Shown here: piece by piece, positions 50,001-60,163 of the stretch
Layout of the letters: every line of letters starts with the position of its first letter
How positions within the stretch are numbered: the stretch's first letter is position 1
NCBI GenBank assembly: GCA_034670405.1
Contig: JAXDDX010000034.1
Location: 620,001-684,000 of the forward strand
Source: Hoplostethus atlanticus
Lineage: Eukaryota > Chordata > Actinopteri > Trachichthyiformes > Trachichthyidae
Length of the DNA: 64,000 nucleotides
Direction of reading: 5' to 3'
Notes under the pieces: generated by a model
What the model was told of the DNA's origin: nothing
Seen by the model: only the letters and a program-made list of their open reading frames with translations
The model's database searches: none
Position numbers and translations under genes: made by a program

Positions 50001-53000
50001 TCCTTCTCCCCCGAAGCCCCGCCCCTTCTTTCTCTCTCTGTCTTTCTCATACATCCATACAACTTGGAAGGTTTTGGACAGACACAGTCTGTACTAAAAA
50101 AACATTATTTTATTTTGATAATGTGTCATGACTCGTGACATGTTTGTGTTGAAACTTGGATGGTTTAGGACAGACACAACCTAATATTAGAAAAAAAAAG
50201 CTTAATTTATGTAGATGTTAATTTATTTATACTGATAATGTCATTGATCATTTGAGTATTTCTAGTGTTCTCTAGTGTTTCTAGTGTGATTATTGTTGAG
50301 TGTTTCTAGTGGTTGTATTGCACACCAACACTAAAACAAATGATAAAGCAGCTACGGAGAACACGCTTTGACTCATGTGTTAACTTGATTTCAAATTTTA
50401 AAACAAATTGGTAATGGCTGTAAATTCAGGTCCTCTGTCTAAATTGGCTGTTTTGTCTGTGCTTTTTCAGTTACATGCAAATGATGTGCAAATGTTTTGC
50501 AAGTGTTGTCAAGACGTTCTTTAAAATAAAGTAAGATAGTTTATATGACGCTCAGAAGTTGTATAATCTGTTTGTCTCATATTTTTAAGTCACATAATTG
50601 AAAAGGCCATGTTTAGTTTCTTCACTAATGTAGGAAACTGGGTTATTCTGACAAGATTAACAAGCAATAATTTATCAAGCTACAAGGTTTCTATCACTGT
50701 TAACATGAAAGTCATTCTCTTAACAAAATTGCCTGTAATCCTAATTGCCAGTATTCCAATACACAATAGTGTTTGTTTATAGTAAAAATCTGTAGCTGTG
50801 CCTACTGGTAAAAAACAGTAATGAACTGCTAATCCTGTTATCAGTATTATACTGTAAAAGTAAAATAATATAGTTGTATGCTGTAGCAAAAACATACAGT
50901 AGCACACTGTAAATTTCAGCAACAGTAAGACACTGTTAATTTTACAGTAAGATAATGGCAACCCTGCTGCCAGTTCTTTATTGTTTTTTTACAGGGAAAA
51001 TAATTTACAGTGCATTTACCATTTACATGCTATAGTCAATGTATTTTAAAGTCAAAAGTCAGTATTAAACCTGTACACCTCAAACATACTTATACATATA
51101 TATGTATATATGTATATATGTGTATATATGTATGTATATATTCATGAACACTGCATTAAACACACAACAACAAGTCAGTTTCACTGCTTCCCTTTTTGAT
51201 TGTAGTTACTTGCTGGCAAAGCGGTTGATTATTTGTCATTGTGAAAATGAATGGGATTTTCTGGGGAATGAATACAACCAGGCATGCTAGCTGTCTCTTC
51301 ACCTACCAGTGGGTGTATGACGTGTGCAGATATATACAAGTAGTTTACATGTGCACCATATGTACGTGGTGCTCCCTACCTCTCCCCTGATCAGAACACA
51401 GTCATCTTGGATAGTAGAGACGCTAGGCTTCCCAAACTCCCAGCTGGTGAAGGTGACAGTAGAGTGGTCACTCCAGTCAAACAGCCCCTCTGTCTTCCTG
51501 TCATTCAGTCCAATCCACAGCTCATCATTGGTTGCTGCAGACATGGACGGAGGAAAATGCACATTGTTCATTATTCATAATATATATGTGAATAGTGTGA
51601 ATAGTGAATGACAGACATTTGCACACTGTTCATGGTGGTGGGCTATTTACCCTTCACCTGAATAGCTATTAGTAAGTAAATTAACCTTAATAAGTAAGGT
51701 TTTTACTGCCCCATACCACAAACTAACATTATATACCTGCAGGGATTGATAGGGTTGTTGATCTTTGGCTTTAAAACCTCACTGTCTGGTTTGTATTCAT
51801 AAATCTCCCCATGCTTTGGAATTTCAAGACACTCTTCTCAATCTTCTCACCCCCACATACTCCCCACACCTTCCTATCTTCACATATTTTCAACTGATCA
51901 ATGATGGAGGATTGCTTCTATGAAGGCTACAAAGGCTAAAAAGCCTTGTTCTCAAGGCTCAGTATAGCTCATCATAAGTTATTCTTACAACAAACACAGA
52001 TAACACCCTTCCAAGCCCCTAAGCTTGTGTGGAAGCTTGAACGGCAATGTGTCAATTTACAGGCCACAGGTTTATTGTTGTTATGGATGATTAACCTGAA
52101 GTTTATCACAGTGCTATTCATAAAGCTAAGAAAACAAAATCTACTCAACACTACTCAACACAGCGCTAATCAACGCCAACTGAGTCAAATAATGTCAGAC
52201 GAGTTGACCTGGTATTCATCCCTGTGATAGTGTAACAGAAGACATGATAATTCTTTACCATTGCTTTTGGATTCGTCCCACTGTGGCTCTGACACAAAAA
52301 CAAACAAACCTACATTGATCAGAGTTGATTGATAAGTTGCTTTTGTCTACTTTCTTCATGTACCGTATCCAAGTTGAGAGATGACAAAGCTTTGGTCCTC
52401 TACATTGTGGATGCTCGCCAGATCCCCTCCTTCCTTACGGCATTCACTCTGAGCCTCAGACCATGTTTTCTGAGCACGATGAAGATGGAAGCAGTGACCA
52501 TTGTAGGGGATCCAAGGACTTGAACAAAACCCTGTCTCAACTGATCATAAAAAGAATGGAGAAATGAGATCTGATGAGACTGGTATCTGGTATATTGTGA
52601 TAGTGTTATACCAAGAAACAATACAATAACATAGTAAACAGAGGAGGGCAGAACATGGAATAGAATAGAAAAGATAATTTTCTGTACCATGAACAGGAGG
52701 TGGTGAGGCCCCTGGTTTATAGCAGATGTACCCCAACTTCTTGGAGCAGAGTAAACTTTGCCAGTAGAACTGCAATCCAGAATTGACAAATGCACAGTTG
52801 TTTCCTGGATCAGGAAGTGGATGTCCTAAAACAAGATGATGACTTAACTTGAGGTTCCTACTCAGTGATGGACGGTAACGCATTATTCAGTTACTTAGTA
52901 ACGCGTTACAATAATGTCATTACTGTCGTCAGTATCAAGGTGTGTAACAAATTACTATTTCAATTTCAGTAATATTACGGTTACCAATCAGAGAAATAAA

Positions 53001-53344
53001 TTGTTACAACGTTACTTTTGTTGCTACCCATGCATATCACATTTAACTTTAAAAAGCTAACAATCATCATAACTAAAGGACACGTCGTGCACCACATGCT
53101 GCATTAGCTAGCATGAAAATGATAAATTAAATCATTTCGGACTTGATATCAATGAGTTGTAGTATTGAGACATTGAGACATCCAGCATTTGAGATCACAA
53201 TTGATCGCAATTGTTTAAAATGTCCAAACTTACCAGAATCCCATCTCAGATAACGGAAGGGCCTCCCATCAGACCACTGCCAGCCATGTTCCTGGTCCAG
53301 GATGAGCCCAATCCAAAGGTGATGGTTCTCTGTACCCAATAACG

Positions 53345-53398
<54 letters not shown>

Positions 53399-55982
53399 CA
53401 GAAGCAATATGAAAGAAAATAAAATTCATGAATTTTTCCCTCAGACCATTTAAATGGTTGTTCGTAAAGCACAAAGCATAATAGCCAGCTTAATCATTGC
53501 ATAACAGAATAGTATCCAAGGTCACATTCAATTTATTAATGCAAACAGTGCATTTATGATTGCATTTGATGCAATGTATTTATAATAAAAAGTCCAATTC
53601 CTATTGAGATATACACTAATTGAAAAAGTGCCTCCAAATCTTACAGGATGACAAATAGCACAAAATCGAAATAATTCTGTTAAGTTTTAAGAGACAGTAG
53701 CAAACTTAAGTCCTTTGTTGATAAAAGACTATCATCTATATAATTTAGAAATATTGAATGATGAACTTAAATATAATAATAAGTAAAGTGAATGTTTCCC
53801 CCAAATTCAATACAATCAGTTAATTTTAGCAATACAAGTAGATATCCACGGGGGGGGGGGTATACCTGTGACGTAAGCCTGTTCATGGGGATCGGTGATA
53901 CTGAGCAGGGAGGCACCTTGTTGTTTGCAGCTGGCTTGAGCTTGAGGCCAATTCAGAGCTGACTGTCTGTTTACCTGGTAAAATGCTCCTGTTATGGGGT
54001 TTTTCCTCCAGTGTTCTGTGGCTGGGAAGAATACAAACAGAAATATGGAAAAGCTTATTGTTCCATCATTAAAACATAAACATTAATTTCTCTCTCTAAC
54101 CAAAAATGTTACCTTTATACCTCCTTAGATTACATTACCTGTCAAATGACTACCTATAAATTAGTGGAAGGTCAAAACAATGCCTTAAGCTCCCTGAAGA
54201 TACAAAAACTGGAAATGTGTCCTCAAGCTCACAACTGACTTGATTTCTCACTCACCAAATAATGTGCACAAGGTAATGCATACTGTGTAAATATGCCTTC
54301 CACCAACTGTAATCAGGTCTTATAATTGTCAACGCAATACTCACAAGTAGTTGGGCAGAAGCCCCAGAGTTCATGATCGTATTTTGTTTCAACTGCACAC
54401 CAAGGACGCCTTGTTGAGGAGTCATATGTAGTGCAGTCTGCAAACCAGATGTCTTTGTACATGAAGGGAAACATGCAAGGCCTGCCAAAAGCATTTCCTT
54501 CAATGGTGTAAAGTTCTAAAAGGGAAAAAAAAACAAGATACTTGGTGTGAGAATATTTTTACCTGCACTGATAAGCCCTTAGTAAGAATATATCGTATGC
54601 CTCTACTCTACAATATGTGTTACATTTCATACTGAAAAATACATTTGTTTCATCTTCTCCAGACCACTGATTTCCAGAAATACACTGGACAATCTAGTGA
54701 GGAAGGTTATGTTCTATAATTTTGAATAATATAATTTTCATCATTCAAATCCAAATGTTTCCAATTTCATTTTATGATCATGTGGTTCACATAAATACCA
54801 ACAGTGGCAGTTGTTTACCTGCCTGTCCATCAGCGGGGTGACATAGCCAAACAATATCACTTGAGTTAGTTTAAAGGAAACAACAAGATCCCACATTATT
54901 GACTCCAAAGTCCAGAATTCATAGCTACAAAGTTATAAATCAGCAGAAGAAATGAATGAATGAAATTATAGCAAAATGTATATTTTTGCAGAAAAATTAC
55001 CAAATATTTTCCTTTAAAAAAAAAGAAAAAGTACCTCATAATCTTAAAAACACCAGTTTTAGTCTTAGTATATGCATACACTTAGTATATACTTTAGTTT
55101 TAGTATATGCACTGGGTTAACAACTTCTATTGACAATGTTAGTCCATCAAAACACCAAAATGTTTCATACTGTACCTCTGTATGTTCTTGTGCAAGCACC
55201 ACTGGATGTCCCTGAAATTGTGATGTGGTTATTTGGCCCTACTTCTTTGGAGAGAACTACTGTGTCTTCTGCTTGGAGGTTGATGTAAAGATCTTGGCCT
55301 TTGAGGGCAAGCAGTGTTTCATTCTTGCATTCCCACTTTTGGAGTTCACTGTTTTCGTCACAATCATAGAGGCTTATTTCACTGCCCACACTTTTCCCCT
55401 GGGCTCCCAGGCACTTCCTCAAGGAAGGAGTGAAAAGTCGGTCACCAGTTGTCCAGCGCACGTCATAGCAACGGGTTGATTTTTTCACCAAACAAAAACC
55501 AGTGGCCTTGTTAGTGAGTGAGAATGGTGCATCTGTGGAGAAAGAGATGTTCAAGGAATCAGTGTAAAGAAACTCCACTGTCTAGTACAAAATTCTAGAG
55601 CTCTTCTCTCTTCAACAGGCTTTTTCTGTTTGACTGTGATAGAGTGCATAGGAAACCAGAGCATCCTTGGAGCAACTGTCAATACAGTCTATCATTGGTG
55701 ATGTGTCAAGTCTAGCTCAAAAGCCTTGTAGTGATGGGATATCAACTCACATTCACATTGAACTGAAATTTAATAAGCAAACAAAGTCATCCTAACACCA
55801 TCCCACAGCAAAATCTAAATTTGAATCAGAATAATTTCAATCCTCACATACAGTGCAGAATATATTATACACAGTCGACTGTACAAGTCACAAAAACAGA
55901 ACTGATAGCATACCGTACCATTTGAAGCCAAACACTGGCATATTTGGATGAGCACCACAAGAGCTGCAACAGTTATCCTCAT
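34134..55982 (-). CDS. mrc1: Macrophage mannose receptor 1-like gene B
   Basis: Tandem copy of gene A and the only one with both ends in the window. Exons: 55919-55982, 55176-55532, 54345-54515, 53866-54015, 53234-53344, 52688-52825, 52364-52531, 51380-51534, 48838-48951, 48269-48384, 47952-48100, 47660-47859, 47180-47295, 46095-46167, 45816-45969, 45269-45307, 44170-44333, 43979-44040, 43170-43270, 42926-43068, 42528-42633, 41711-41808, one of three 45-nt exons (41526-41570, 41216-41260, 40889-40933), 39899-40001, two unreadable CTLD7 exons (about 38187-38335 and 37565-37690), 36108-36269, 35391-35507, 34791-34949, 34552-34581, 34215-34381. Every exon comparable with A has the same length except the CTLD6 loop. 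The tail stops early at 34215-34217; the stop position homologous to gene C is 34134. Odd points: WYD in CTLD4, the exon triplication, the early stop, and a damaged stretch. The gene could be functional if the damage is a sequencing artefact. Confidence 0.92.
34791..36269 (-). CDS. mrc1: Gene B exons 27-29: CTLD8
   Basis: Exons 36108-36269 (162 nt), 35391-35507 (117 nt) and 34791-34949 (159 nt). Motifs are WIPFKGHCYLFITDEIEWADA, GGILTSIEDPSEQNFI, FWIGLFKTHKG, DYNNWSEDEPDSDTYGEI, WSTGRRWHDKAYICK. The first exon is 6 nt shorter than in gene C (two Glu codons fewer in the PEEEE run). EPD replaces EPN. Confidence 0.92.
36457..37089. other. Insert in gene B intron 26, unclassified
   Basis: Gene B departs from gene C here (homologous point about 62420). 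The insert starts with TGATGGCCGATTCGCGAATC, repeated GAATCGTTCAAAG-like words typical of dispersed fish repeats, then a purine- and CG-rich stretch (about 36720-37060). The right end merges into the degraded region, so its length is unknown. Confidence 0.4.
37090..39825. other. Degraded, probably erroneous sequence
   Basis: Dense runs of A, T, C and G of 4-9 bases, almost no dinucleotide variety, and partial matches to the cleaner gene A and C sequence with bases dropped and homopolymers lengthened. Normal sequence resumes sharply at about 39826 (AAATACTTTTCTACTG), matching gene A at 5975. It looks like an unpolished gap fill rather than real DNA. Confidence 0.8.
37565..38335 (-). CDS. mrc1: Gene B CTLD7 exons, unreadable in this sequence
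   Basis: Remnants line up with exons 25 and 26 of genes A and C. Around 37565-37690 one can follow GTCTTCC, then CTACTTGG and GTACC in the order seen in exon 26. Around 38187-38335 one sees TTGTACC, CCGTCCAACCCC and TTTGGGTCTGTTG in the order of exon 25. Between these anchors bases are missing and homopolymers are swollen, so no reading frame can be followed; the exon 25 remnant spans about 149 bases instead of 233. See the low-quality entry for 37090-39825. Confidence 0.6.
39899..42633 (-). CDS. mrc1: Gene B exons 21-24: CTLD6 with three candidate alternative loop exons
   Basis: Constant exons are 42528-42633, 41711-41808 and 39899-40001. Between the second and third constant exons lie three 45-nt phase 0-0 exons, each with TGTAG before it and GTAAC after it: 41526-41570 (KSNRRPGPFYHRGDA), 41216-41260 (IHMFDGPSEYRRLHW) and 40889-40933 (MHMHQARYFHEELNE). 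Each alone, or several together, keeps the frame. The exon codes the long loop that lines the sugar site in CTLDs. The 41526 exon is the one matching gene A; the other two are new. Confidence 0.8.
40815..41600 (-). repeat. Tandem repeat units carrying the CTLD6 loop exon in gene B
   Basis: Unit 1 is 40815-41141 and unit 2 is 41142-41462; a third, less similar unit runs from 41463 to about 41600 and holds the exon shared with gene A. By eye units 1 and 2 are about 90% alike outside the 45-nt exons, including TTTGGTCTGTTCTAGGTCAT at one end, the ATTTTATAAACAATACAATA stretch and the CATCCCAATAATCATT stretch. Inside the exons similarity falls to roughly half. Gene A has one unit only (about 6945-7060). 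Confidence 0.85.
42926..44333 (-). CDS. mrc1: Gene B exons 17-20: CTLD5 with QPD
   Basis: Exons 44170-44333, 43979-44040, 43170-43270 and 42926-43068. The loop reads [16 protein letters not shown], so QPD (the galactose-type motif of C-type lectins) stands where gene A has KPD. The WND position reads WRD. Intron 18 holds a LINE endonuclease fragment that ends about 17 bases from the exon 18 donor. Confidence 0.9.
43375..43962 (+). mobile_element. LINE fragment: AP-endonuclease region
   Basis: Codes part of an APE-type endonuclease: RADRNTKLSGKAKGGGICF, NSGWCNDMTVI, CSPNLETLFINCKPFYSP, LVIVLGDFN, and, after a frame change near 43810, LDHCYTTVSNAY and ALGHSDHVMVHLIP. Truncated at both ends. 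It lies in gene B intron 18 and ends about 17 bases before the exon 18 donor; gene A has none. Clade (L2 or CR1-like) not decided. Confidence 0.8.
44538..45262. mobile_element. Foldback MITE at the exon 16 donor of gene B
   Basis: About 725 bp with long terminal inverted repeats of roughly 170 bp: the start TATGGAGAGCCAAAACTGAC matches the complement of the end GTCAGTGCTGGTCCTCCATA, and both arms contain AAATAAATAAAT runs and AAATAGATGAAATCTG. Flanks repeat about 6-8 bases (AAGTTAC / AACTTAC). Gene A has the uninterrupted site (11168-11180). An 8-bp duplication would suggest hAT, but that is a guess. Confidence 0.75.
45269..47295 (-). CDS. mrc1: Gene B exons 13-16: CTLD4 with WYD instead of WND, plus linker
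   Basis: Exons 47180-47295, 46095-46167, 45816-45969 and linker 45269-45307. EPNN and the following acidic residue are kept, but the WND motif reads SWYDVHC: codon 45865-45867 is TAC where gene A has AAC. The Asn of WND is a direct calcium ligand in mannose-binding CTLDs, so sugar binding by this domain is probably weakened; that is inference. The linker exon's donor is followed after seven bases by a foldback element. Confidence 0.9.
47660..48384 (-). CDS. mrc1: Gene B exons 10-12: CTLD3
   Basis: Exons 48269-48384, 47952-48100 and 47660-47859; lengths equal to gene A. Motifs are [52 protein letters not shown] and KYICK. Intron 12 is only about 360 bp here against 1.4 kb in A. Confidence 0.9.
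48838..52531 (-). CDS. mrc1: Gene B exons 7-9: CTLD2
   Basis: Exons 52364-52531, 51380-51534 and 48838-48951. Same motifs as gene A ([39 protein letters not shown]). Intron 8 is about 2 kb longer than in A because of an insertion at roughly 48995-51027 that includes a SINE. Confidence 0.9.
48995..51027. mobile_element. Composite 2-kb insert in gene B intron 8
   Basis: Absent from gene A, which reads straight through at about 16778. It starts with a SINE (49010-49236), continues with unclassified sequence including a CT-rich tract (49990-50050), and ends with CACTGTAAATTATTTTCCCT on the minus strand, like the start of CACTGTAA-type repeats. No gene was recognised. Confidence 0.6.
49010..49236 (+). 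mobile_element. tRNA-derived SINE
   Basis: The head has a tRNA-like A box (GTAGAGCGGGTCATCCTC) and a B box GGTTCGATCCC at 49055-49065. The body has GTGTCCTTGGGCAAGACACT and GGTGTGTGAATGGGTGAATG, and the tail AAAGCGCTTTGGATAAAAAT, all common in fish SINEs. Confidence 0.85.
52688..54015 (-). CDS. mrc1: Gene B exons 4-6: CTLD1
   Basis: Exons 53866-54015, 53234-53344 and 52688-52825, same lengths and phases as gene A. Motifs are [35 protein letters not shown] and GYICYK. The exon 5 acceptor follows directly on a long CA tract (minus strand), so its polypyrimidine tract is replaced by the repeat. A run of ten G lies just upstream of the exon 4 donor on the plus strand. Confidence 0.9.
53349..53397 (-). 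repeat. CA repeat forming the acceptor tract of gene B exon 5
   Basis: About 24 CA units on the minus strand directly before ATAG|CGTT. Gene A has about six (19101-19122). Confidence 0.9.
54345..55532 (-). CDS. mrc1: Gene B exons 2-3: cysteine-rich and FN2 domains
   Basis: Exon 55176-55532 (357 nt) codes the ricin-like domain (KKSTRCYDVRW, KCLGAQG, LYDCDE, QKWEC). Exon 54345-54515 (171 nt) codes FN2 ([31 protein letters not shown]). Both are very close to gene A with a handful of substitutions and no stops. Confidence 0.93.
55919..55982 (-). CDS. mrc1: Gene B exon 1: signal peptide
   Basis: Same 64-nt coding exon as gene A, start codon at 55980-55982, followed by the hydrophobic [10 protein letters not shown] core. 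The sequence upstream (56095-56150) is uninterrupted here, unlike in gene A. Confidence 0.85.
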
Positions 55983-56094
55983 GATGCACGTTCTTCTGAT
56001 GTGTCTGACACCAGCAGACATTGTCCATGCAATGCCAGCAGAGGACTTATTTATGAGCATGACAATGAAAAGGAGGCAATCTTAAGAGCATTGA

Positions 56095-56150
56095 CACACC
56101 CTGTCACGTCATATATCTTTCCAACAAATAAGTGTCATCTGTCAGATTGA
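56095..56150 (-). promoter_or_regulatory. Probable proximal promoter of gene B
   Basis: About 115-170 bases upstream of the gene B start codon the minus strand reads GATATATGACGTGACAGG, which holds a TATA-like ATATAT and a CRE/ATF-type TGACGT core. This whole piece is missing at the same place in gene A, where a repeat has been inserted. The transcription start is not known, so this is inference from position and motif. Confidence 0.35.
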
Positions 56151-56324
56151 CACAATTCAACATTTTTCTTCCATTGAAAAGGGTGGGACAAATCACTCTT
56201 TTGCTGATATTTGCAGTAGTGGCTGTATGTCACATAATGCCCAATTGCCTGAACACACATACACATTGTTATGTGAATGTACCTCATTGCTTAGTGCATA
56301 CACACAAAAATTTAACTTTTTTCC

Positions 56325-56455
56325 ATTACAGTCATTTAGCAGAAGCTTTTATCCAAAGCAACTTACAAGGGTGATAGTTAACATTATGTGGGGATCGAAC
56401 CCACAATTCTTAGACTGAGAGTCTCATGCTCTACCGAGCTGCCCAGGCCAGACAT
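56325..56455 (-). mobile_element. tRNA-derived SINE upstream of gene B
   Basis: The minus strand reads GGCAGCTCGGTAGAGCATGA (A box), then GGTTCGATCCCC (B box, plus 56390-56402), and ends with the CATTTAGCAGAAGC / TTTATCCAAAGCAACTT fish tail. The same tail appears in the repeat upstream of gene A. Confidence 0.75.
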
Positions 56456-57330
56456 AACATACTGTATATAGTTTGGAAAAGAGGAAGTGCTGGTTTCATG
56501 CGACAAGTTCCCTCTTCAATGCCAGGAGGAAGAATACGTGGAAGGGATCAAATTAGGCCACAGTCCCAGCAATGTTGTTGTTTTTCTACTGTTTATGGAC
56601 AAAAGACGGTTGAGCCATATATTTTCCATTATATTCTGATCCCTGGTTCATTCAAAAGGAGCACAAATAAGAAGATAACGTTAACCAGAGTGAAAGATAT
56701 CTCAGTAACTGCTAGTTTTCCTGGATATCAACTAATGGATATTCCTAATTATATTAATTAATTTATAACTAACTCTACCAATCCGTTTTTTCCTCCACAT
56801 GATGCAAAGGCAGTGTGGAGAAATTTCAATCAGATTTTTGCAGAAAGAGCCAAACATGACTCACATGAGTTCTGTAGAATACCATGGTTTTTGTCCACTG
56901 AAATTCTCGACAATTTCATTTCATTTTCATCCAAGTATTGTGCAATATTGGTTAATATGATGGTAACACAATGCTGACTCAGTGCTTTTTAAGCCCCTGT
57001 AAGCAATAGCTGCAACTGCCAGTAAGTACCATACACAGTACAGTACAGTAACATTTATGTTAGTAATCATAGTATAAATGCTGTTTAAGCCTAGAGAAGA
57101 TTGCTGCAGGGAAATGGCAGAAAGTAAATAGGTTCATCACTGCCCTGCTATTACCTTTCATTGATATGATACTGTTTGGTCACACTTAGGCTTTGGGAAT
57201 CCTGTGAAAGGATTTCAGAATTTCATTCATTAATGATCACTATAGTGAGCTATGCAACTTGATAGAAGCCTCTTTTATGACCAGAGTGGTCAAATGGTCA
57301 CAAAGCTTATTTTTCCCCCTTCTTTAACAT
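56456..57330. other. Spacer upstream of gene B without a recognised gene
   Basis: Mostly unique-looking AT-rich sequence. From about 57190 it matches 24500-24690 in the A-B spacer (CCTGTGAAAGGATTTCAGAA and following), part of the duplicated flank. No supported coding region. Confidence 0.5.
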
Positions 57331-57822
57331 AATTGATGCTTGCTTTATGTGATCAAGTGTGATCACCTTAAACTAGTGTTATTAACTCACATTATAGGAA
57401 TAATATACTATTTCAATCATAAGAGTCTTTATTAATACAGCCCTTCCAAACTCAGTTACACTATTGGCAGAAAGAAAACAAGACAATGCAACATACAAGA
57501 CAAGCAAACAACGATAACTAAAGCAAAATGTAACACCCTGGCTTACAACCATGTGTTTATTCTCATATTTCAGCATTCAGTTGGCAAGCCCACTCACACA
57601 AGATAACAATAGCTCCAATCTCTGTAGACACCAAATAGTCATAGAACCATCAACAGAATCCAAAATAATAAATTAAATAGTGTATTCTGCAATGATGAGC
57701 GACTTATCTTGATCAGAAAATAAGCAATATTTTCAGGTGAAGTATCTCTCTCAGGCTATTCAAGCTAAACACCTAGAACCTTCCCCTGTCTGTCAGCCTG
57801 GAGGCATGGCACGGTCCATGGT

Positions 57823-57875
57823 TGGACTGTTGCAAAATATGGACTGTTGCAAAATATGGACTGTTGCAAAATATG
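57823..57875 (+). repeat. Triplicated 18-bp word in the B-C spacer
   Basis: TGGACTGTTGCAAAATA occurs three times in a row; the matching A-B spacer sequence (31748) has it once. Confidence 0.8.
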
Positions 57876-58893
57876 GTCTTGCATTTAAGGTCATCACAAG
57901 GGTGCTTAACGTACCATGAGAAAGCTGTCCTTATGCATGAGGAAGGCAACAGTTATGATTCATCAGCCCAGATTTCCTGGGCTCCAACACAAGCGCTTAA
58001 GTTAAAGTATGGGTACTGGTTCAAAATCTTACTCAATTAGAAGTCGAAGTATCTAGCTAAAAATACATTTGAGTAAAAGTCAAAAAGTTTCTACTTTTAA
58101 ATGTACTCAAGCATTATAAAGTAAAACGTGTTATTTAGTTTTAGAATTGTCTATCCATTGCAATAATAAAAAAGCTTAAAGGACACTTTTTTGCATTAAA
58201 ATTACTAGCCAATGGTAACACCACAAAAGCCAATTGTGACATCACTAAAGCCAATTTTGACTTCACAAAAGCCAATCATAACATCACTAAAGACAATTGT
58301 GACACCACGAAACCAATTCAGTATCGCACATCCTAAGGTTGTTGTCAAAGAGTTGAAAAGGATTTTTTAAATTGGCACTGTGGTTACTGTCTACTGGAAG
58401 CTTGTTAGCATTGTGTATCAATGCTAGTGGAAACTAATGGGTTCAGCTAGCCAGTATTTCCTAAACCAGATACTGGCTAGTTGACCTTTAACCTGTACAG
58501 ATTAAATATGGTTGAACACACTGCATGCAACAGGTGAGTCGTTGGTTTGCAGCCATAGCCACAGCCCACGGGCTAGCAAGCAAGCTAGCTAATTCTCAGC
58601 CAGTCATGTAGCAATAAAACCAGCAGGGTGAGATACTCCTCCCTACTAACAACAGCAACATCTCAAGCACCCGAAGGTGGCAATTACCTAAACAGTACAC
58701 CTTTAGCAGTATTAGCATCCCACTCAGACAACAGCAGTCTGCTTTTTGTTGTTAATGGTCAGATATGCAAAATACTTTAAGAGGCTCAGGCTGATGTATG
58801 TAATGTTGGTGTATACATACATTGTGTGCATCATCACAAGCTCAGGTTTCCATTGAAACTAAGTCATATTTACTTGACCATTAAGCAGTGTGT

Positions 58894-58894
<1 letters not shown>

Positions 58895-58934
<40 letters not shown>
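58895..58934 (+). repeat. GT microsatellite in the B-C spacer
   Basis: About 20 GT units; the A-B counterpart at 32690-32702 has about six. Confidence 0.9.
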
Positions 58935-58937
<3 letters not shown>

Positions 58938-59465
58938 GGTGTTTATTTTCCATGTTTTTCAGAGTGGTGTGCCATGAGATTCTGTGAATTTGGAAGATGT
59001 GCCACAGATCGAAAAAGGTTGGAAAAACTGTTTTAGATGGTACAATATAAATTAAGCTGGTCTCGACTGCCGCTTTCCATTTGTGCGTTCATGTGGAGAG
59101 TTCAGCACATAGAGGGCCATCCCAAAGCAATTAGTGGGGAGTGGGAGTGGGCTATAAAACCCCCAACAGCGAGTGTACATCAATGCAGACATACGACACT
59201 CAGCACAGTAGCAGGTAGCCAGAATACAATATTATTGTACTTAACTTGAAGTGTAGGAGCTACATAGCTAACTTTTAATAGCTGTCAAAGCTGACTATGT
59301 TGTTACCATATATCAGTTAATTCACTTGTCTATTGATGTAATAGTGGATTGATCTTACATATAATGGAAAAAAAAATTCTACTCTGTTATCAATGAGTAA
59401 CTCACCTTTTCTGTAACACTTACATGTCTGTAAACAGAAATCCCAAAACACAGAGCAGTAAATCA

Positions 59466-59471
59466 TTTATT
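59466..59471 (-). terminator. mrc1: Candidate polyadenylation signal of gene C
   Basis: AATAAA on the minus strand about 700 bases after the gene C stop, conserved in position with gene B. Confidence 0.35.
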
Positions 59472-60163
59472 TCCTTTCCGTTTTGTGACCACCCTCCCCT
59501 GCCCCAATTAATAATTCCTACATTCTGCTCTGCTGTTTGTTGTCTCCTATATATCTTTGGTACTCTCTCAGTTTCTCTTTTTTCATTTCTCTTGTCTTTT
59601 TCTCGCTCTCTCACTCCTCAGAGTTGAGCGACTTGTCAAAACTCACACTGCACAACTCAAAACTTTTCAATCATGTGTAATCACAGTGTAATAGTGGTGA
59701 CATACACCCAAATTTACATCAGAGCATTTGTTTCTTTGACCCATGCAGTTTATACTTGTCCATCCGGAAGGTGACGAATACATGCCATTTGTTTAAATTG
59801 TTTTTTTCCCTGCTTTAATGTTCAGTAACAAGTGACAGGCAACACAAATTCTAGAAATTTCAATAACAGAAACAATGAACAATCTGTAGCGGCTATAAAA
59901 TACACATGAAAAAGAAGAATTACAAGAAAGAATACAATTCTATACATTCACTCACAGATTCAGGTAAAATTATTTCAAATACTGATTATTCCCAATAAGA
60001 CATCCTAGAGCCTAAATTATTTTTTTCCATGAGGTCAGACATTGCCAACTCCATTGAAACTCCTCACGCTTTATGACAAATTGTTAAATAACTGAATATA
60101 AAAAAGAGACAAAAACCACCGACCCACATTGTTATGTCCCATTAGATCCTGCTAGTTTTCACA

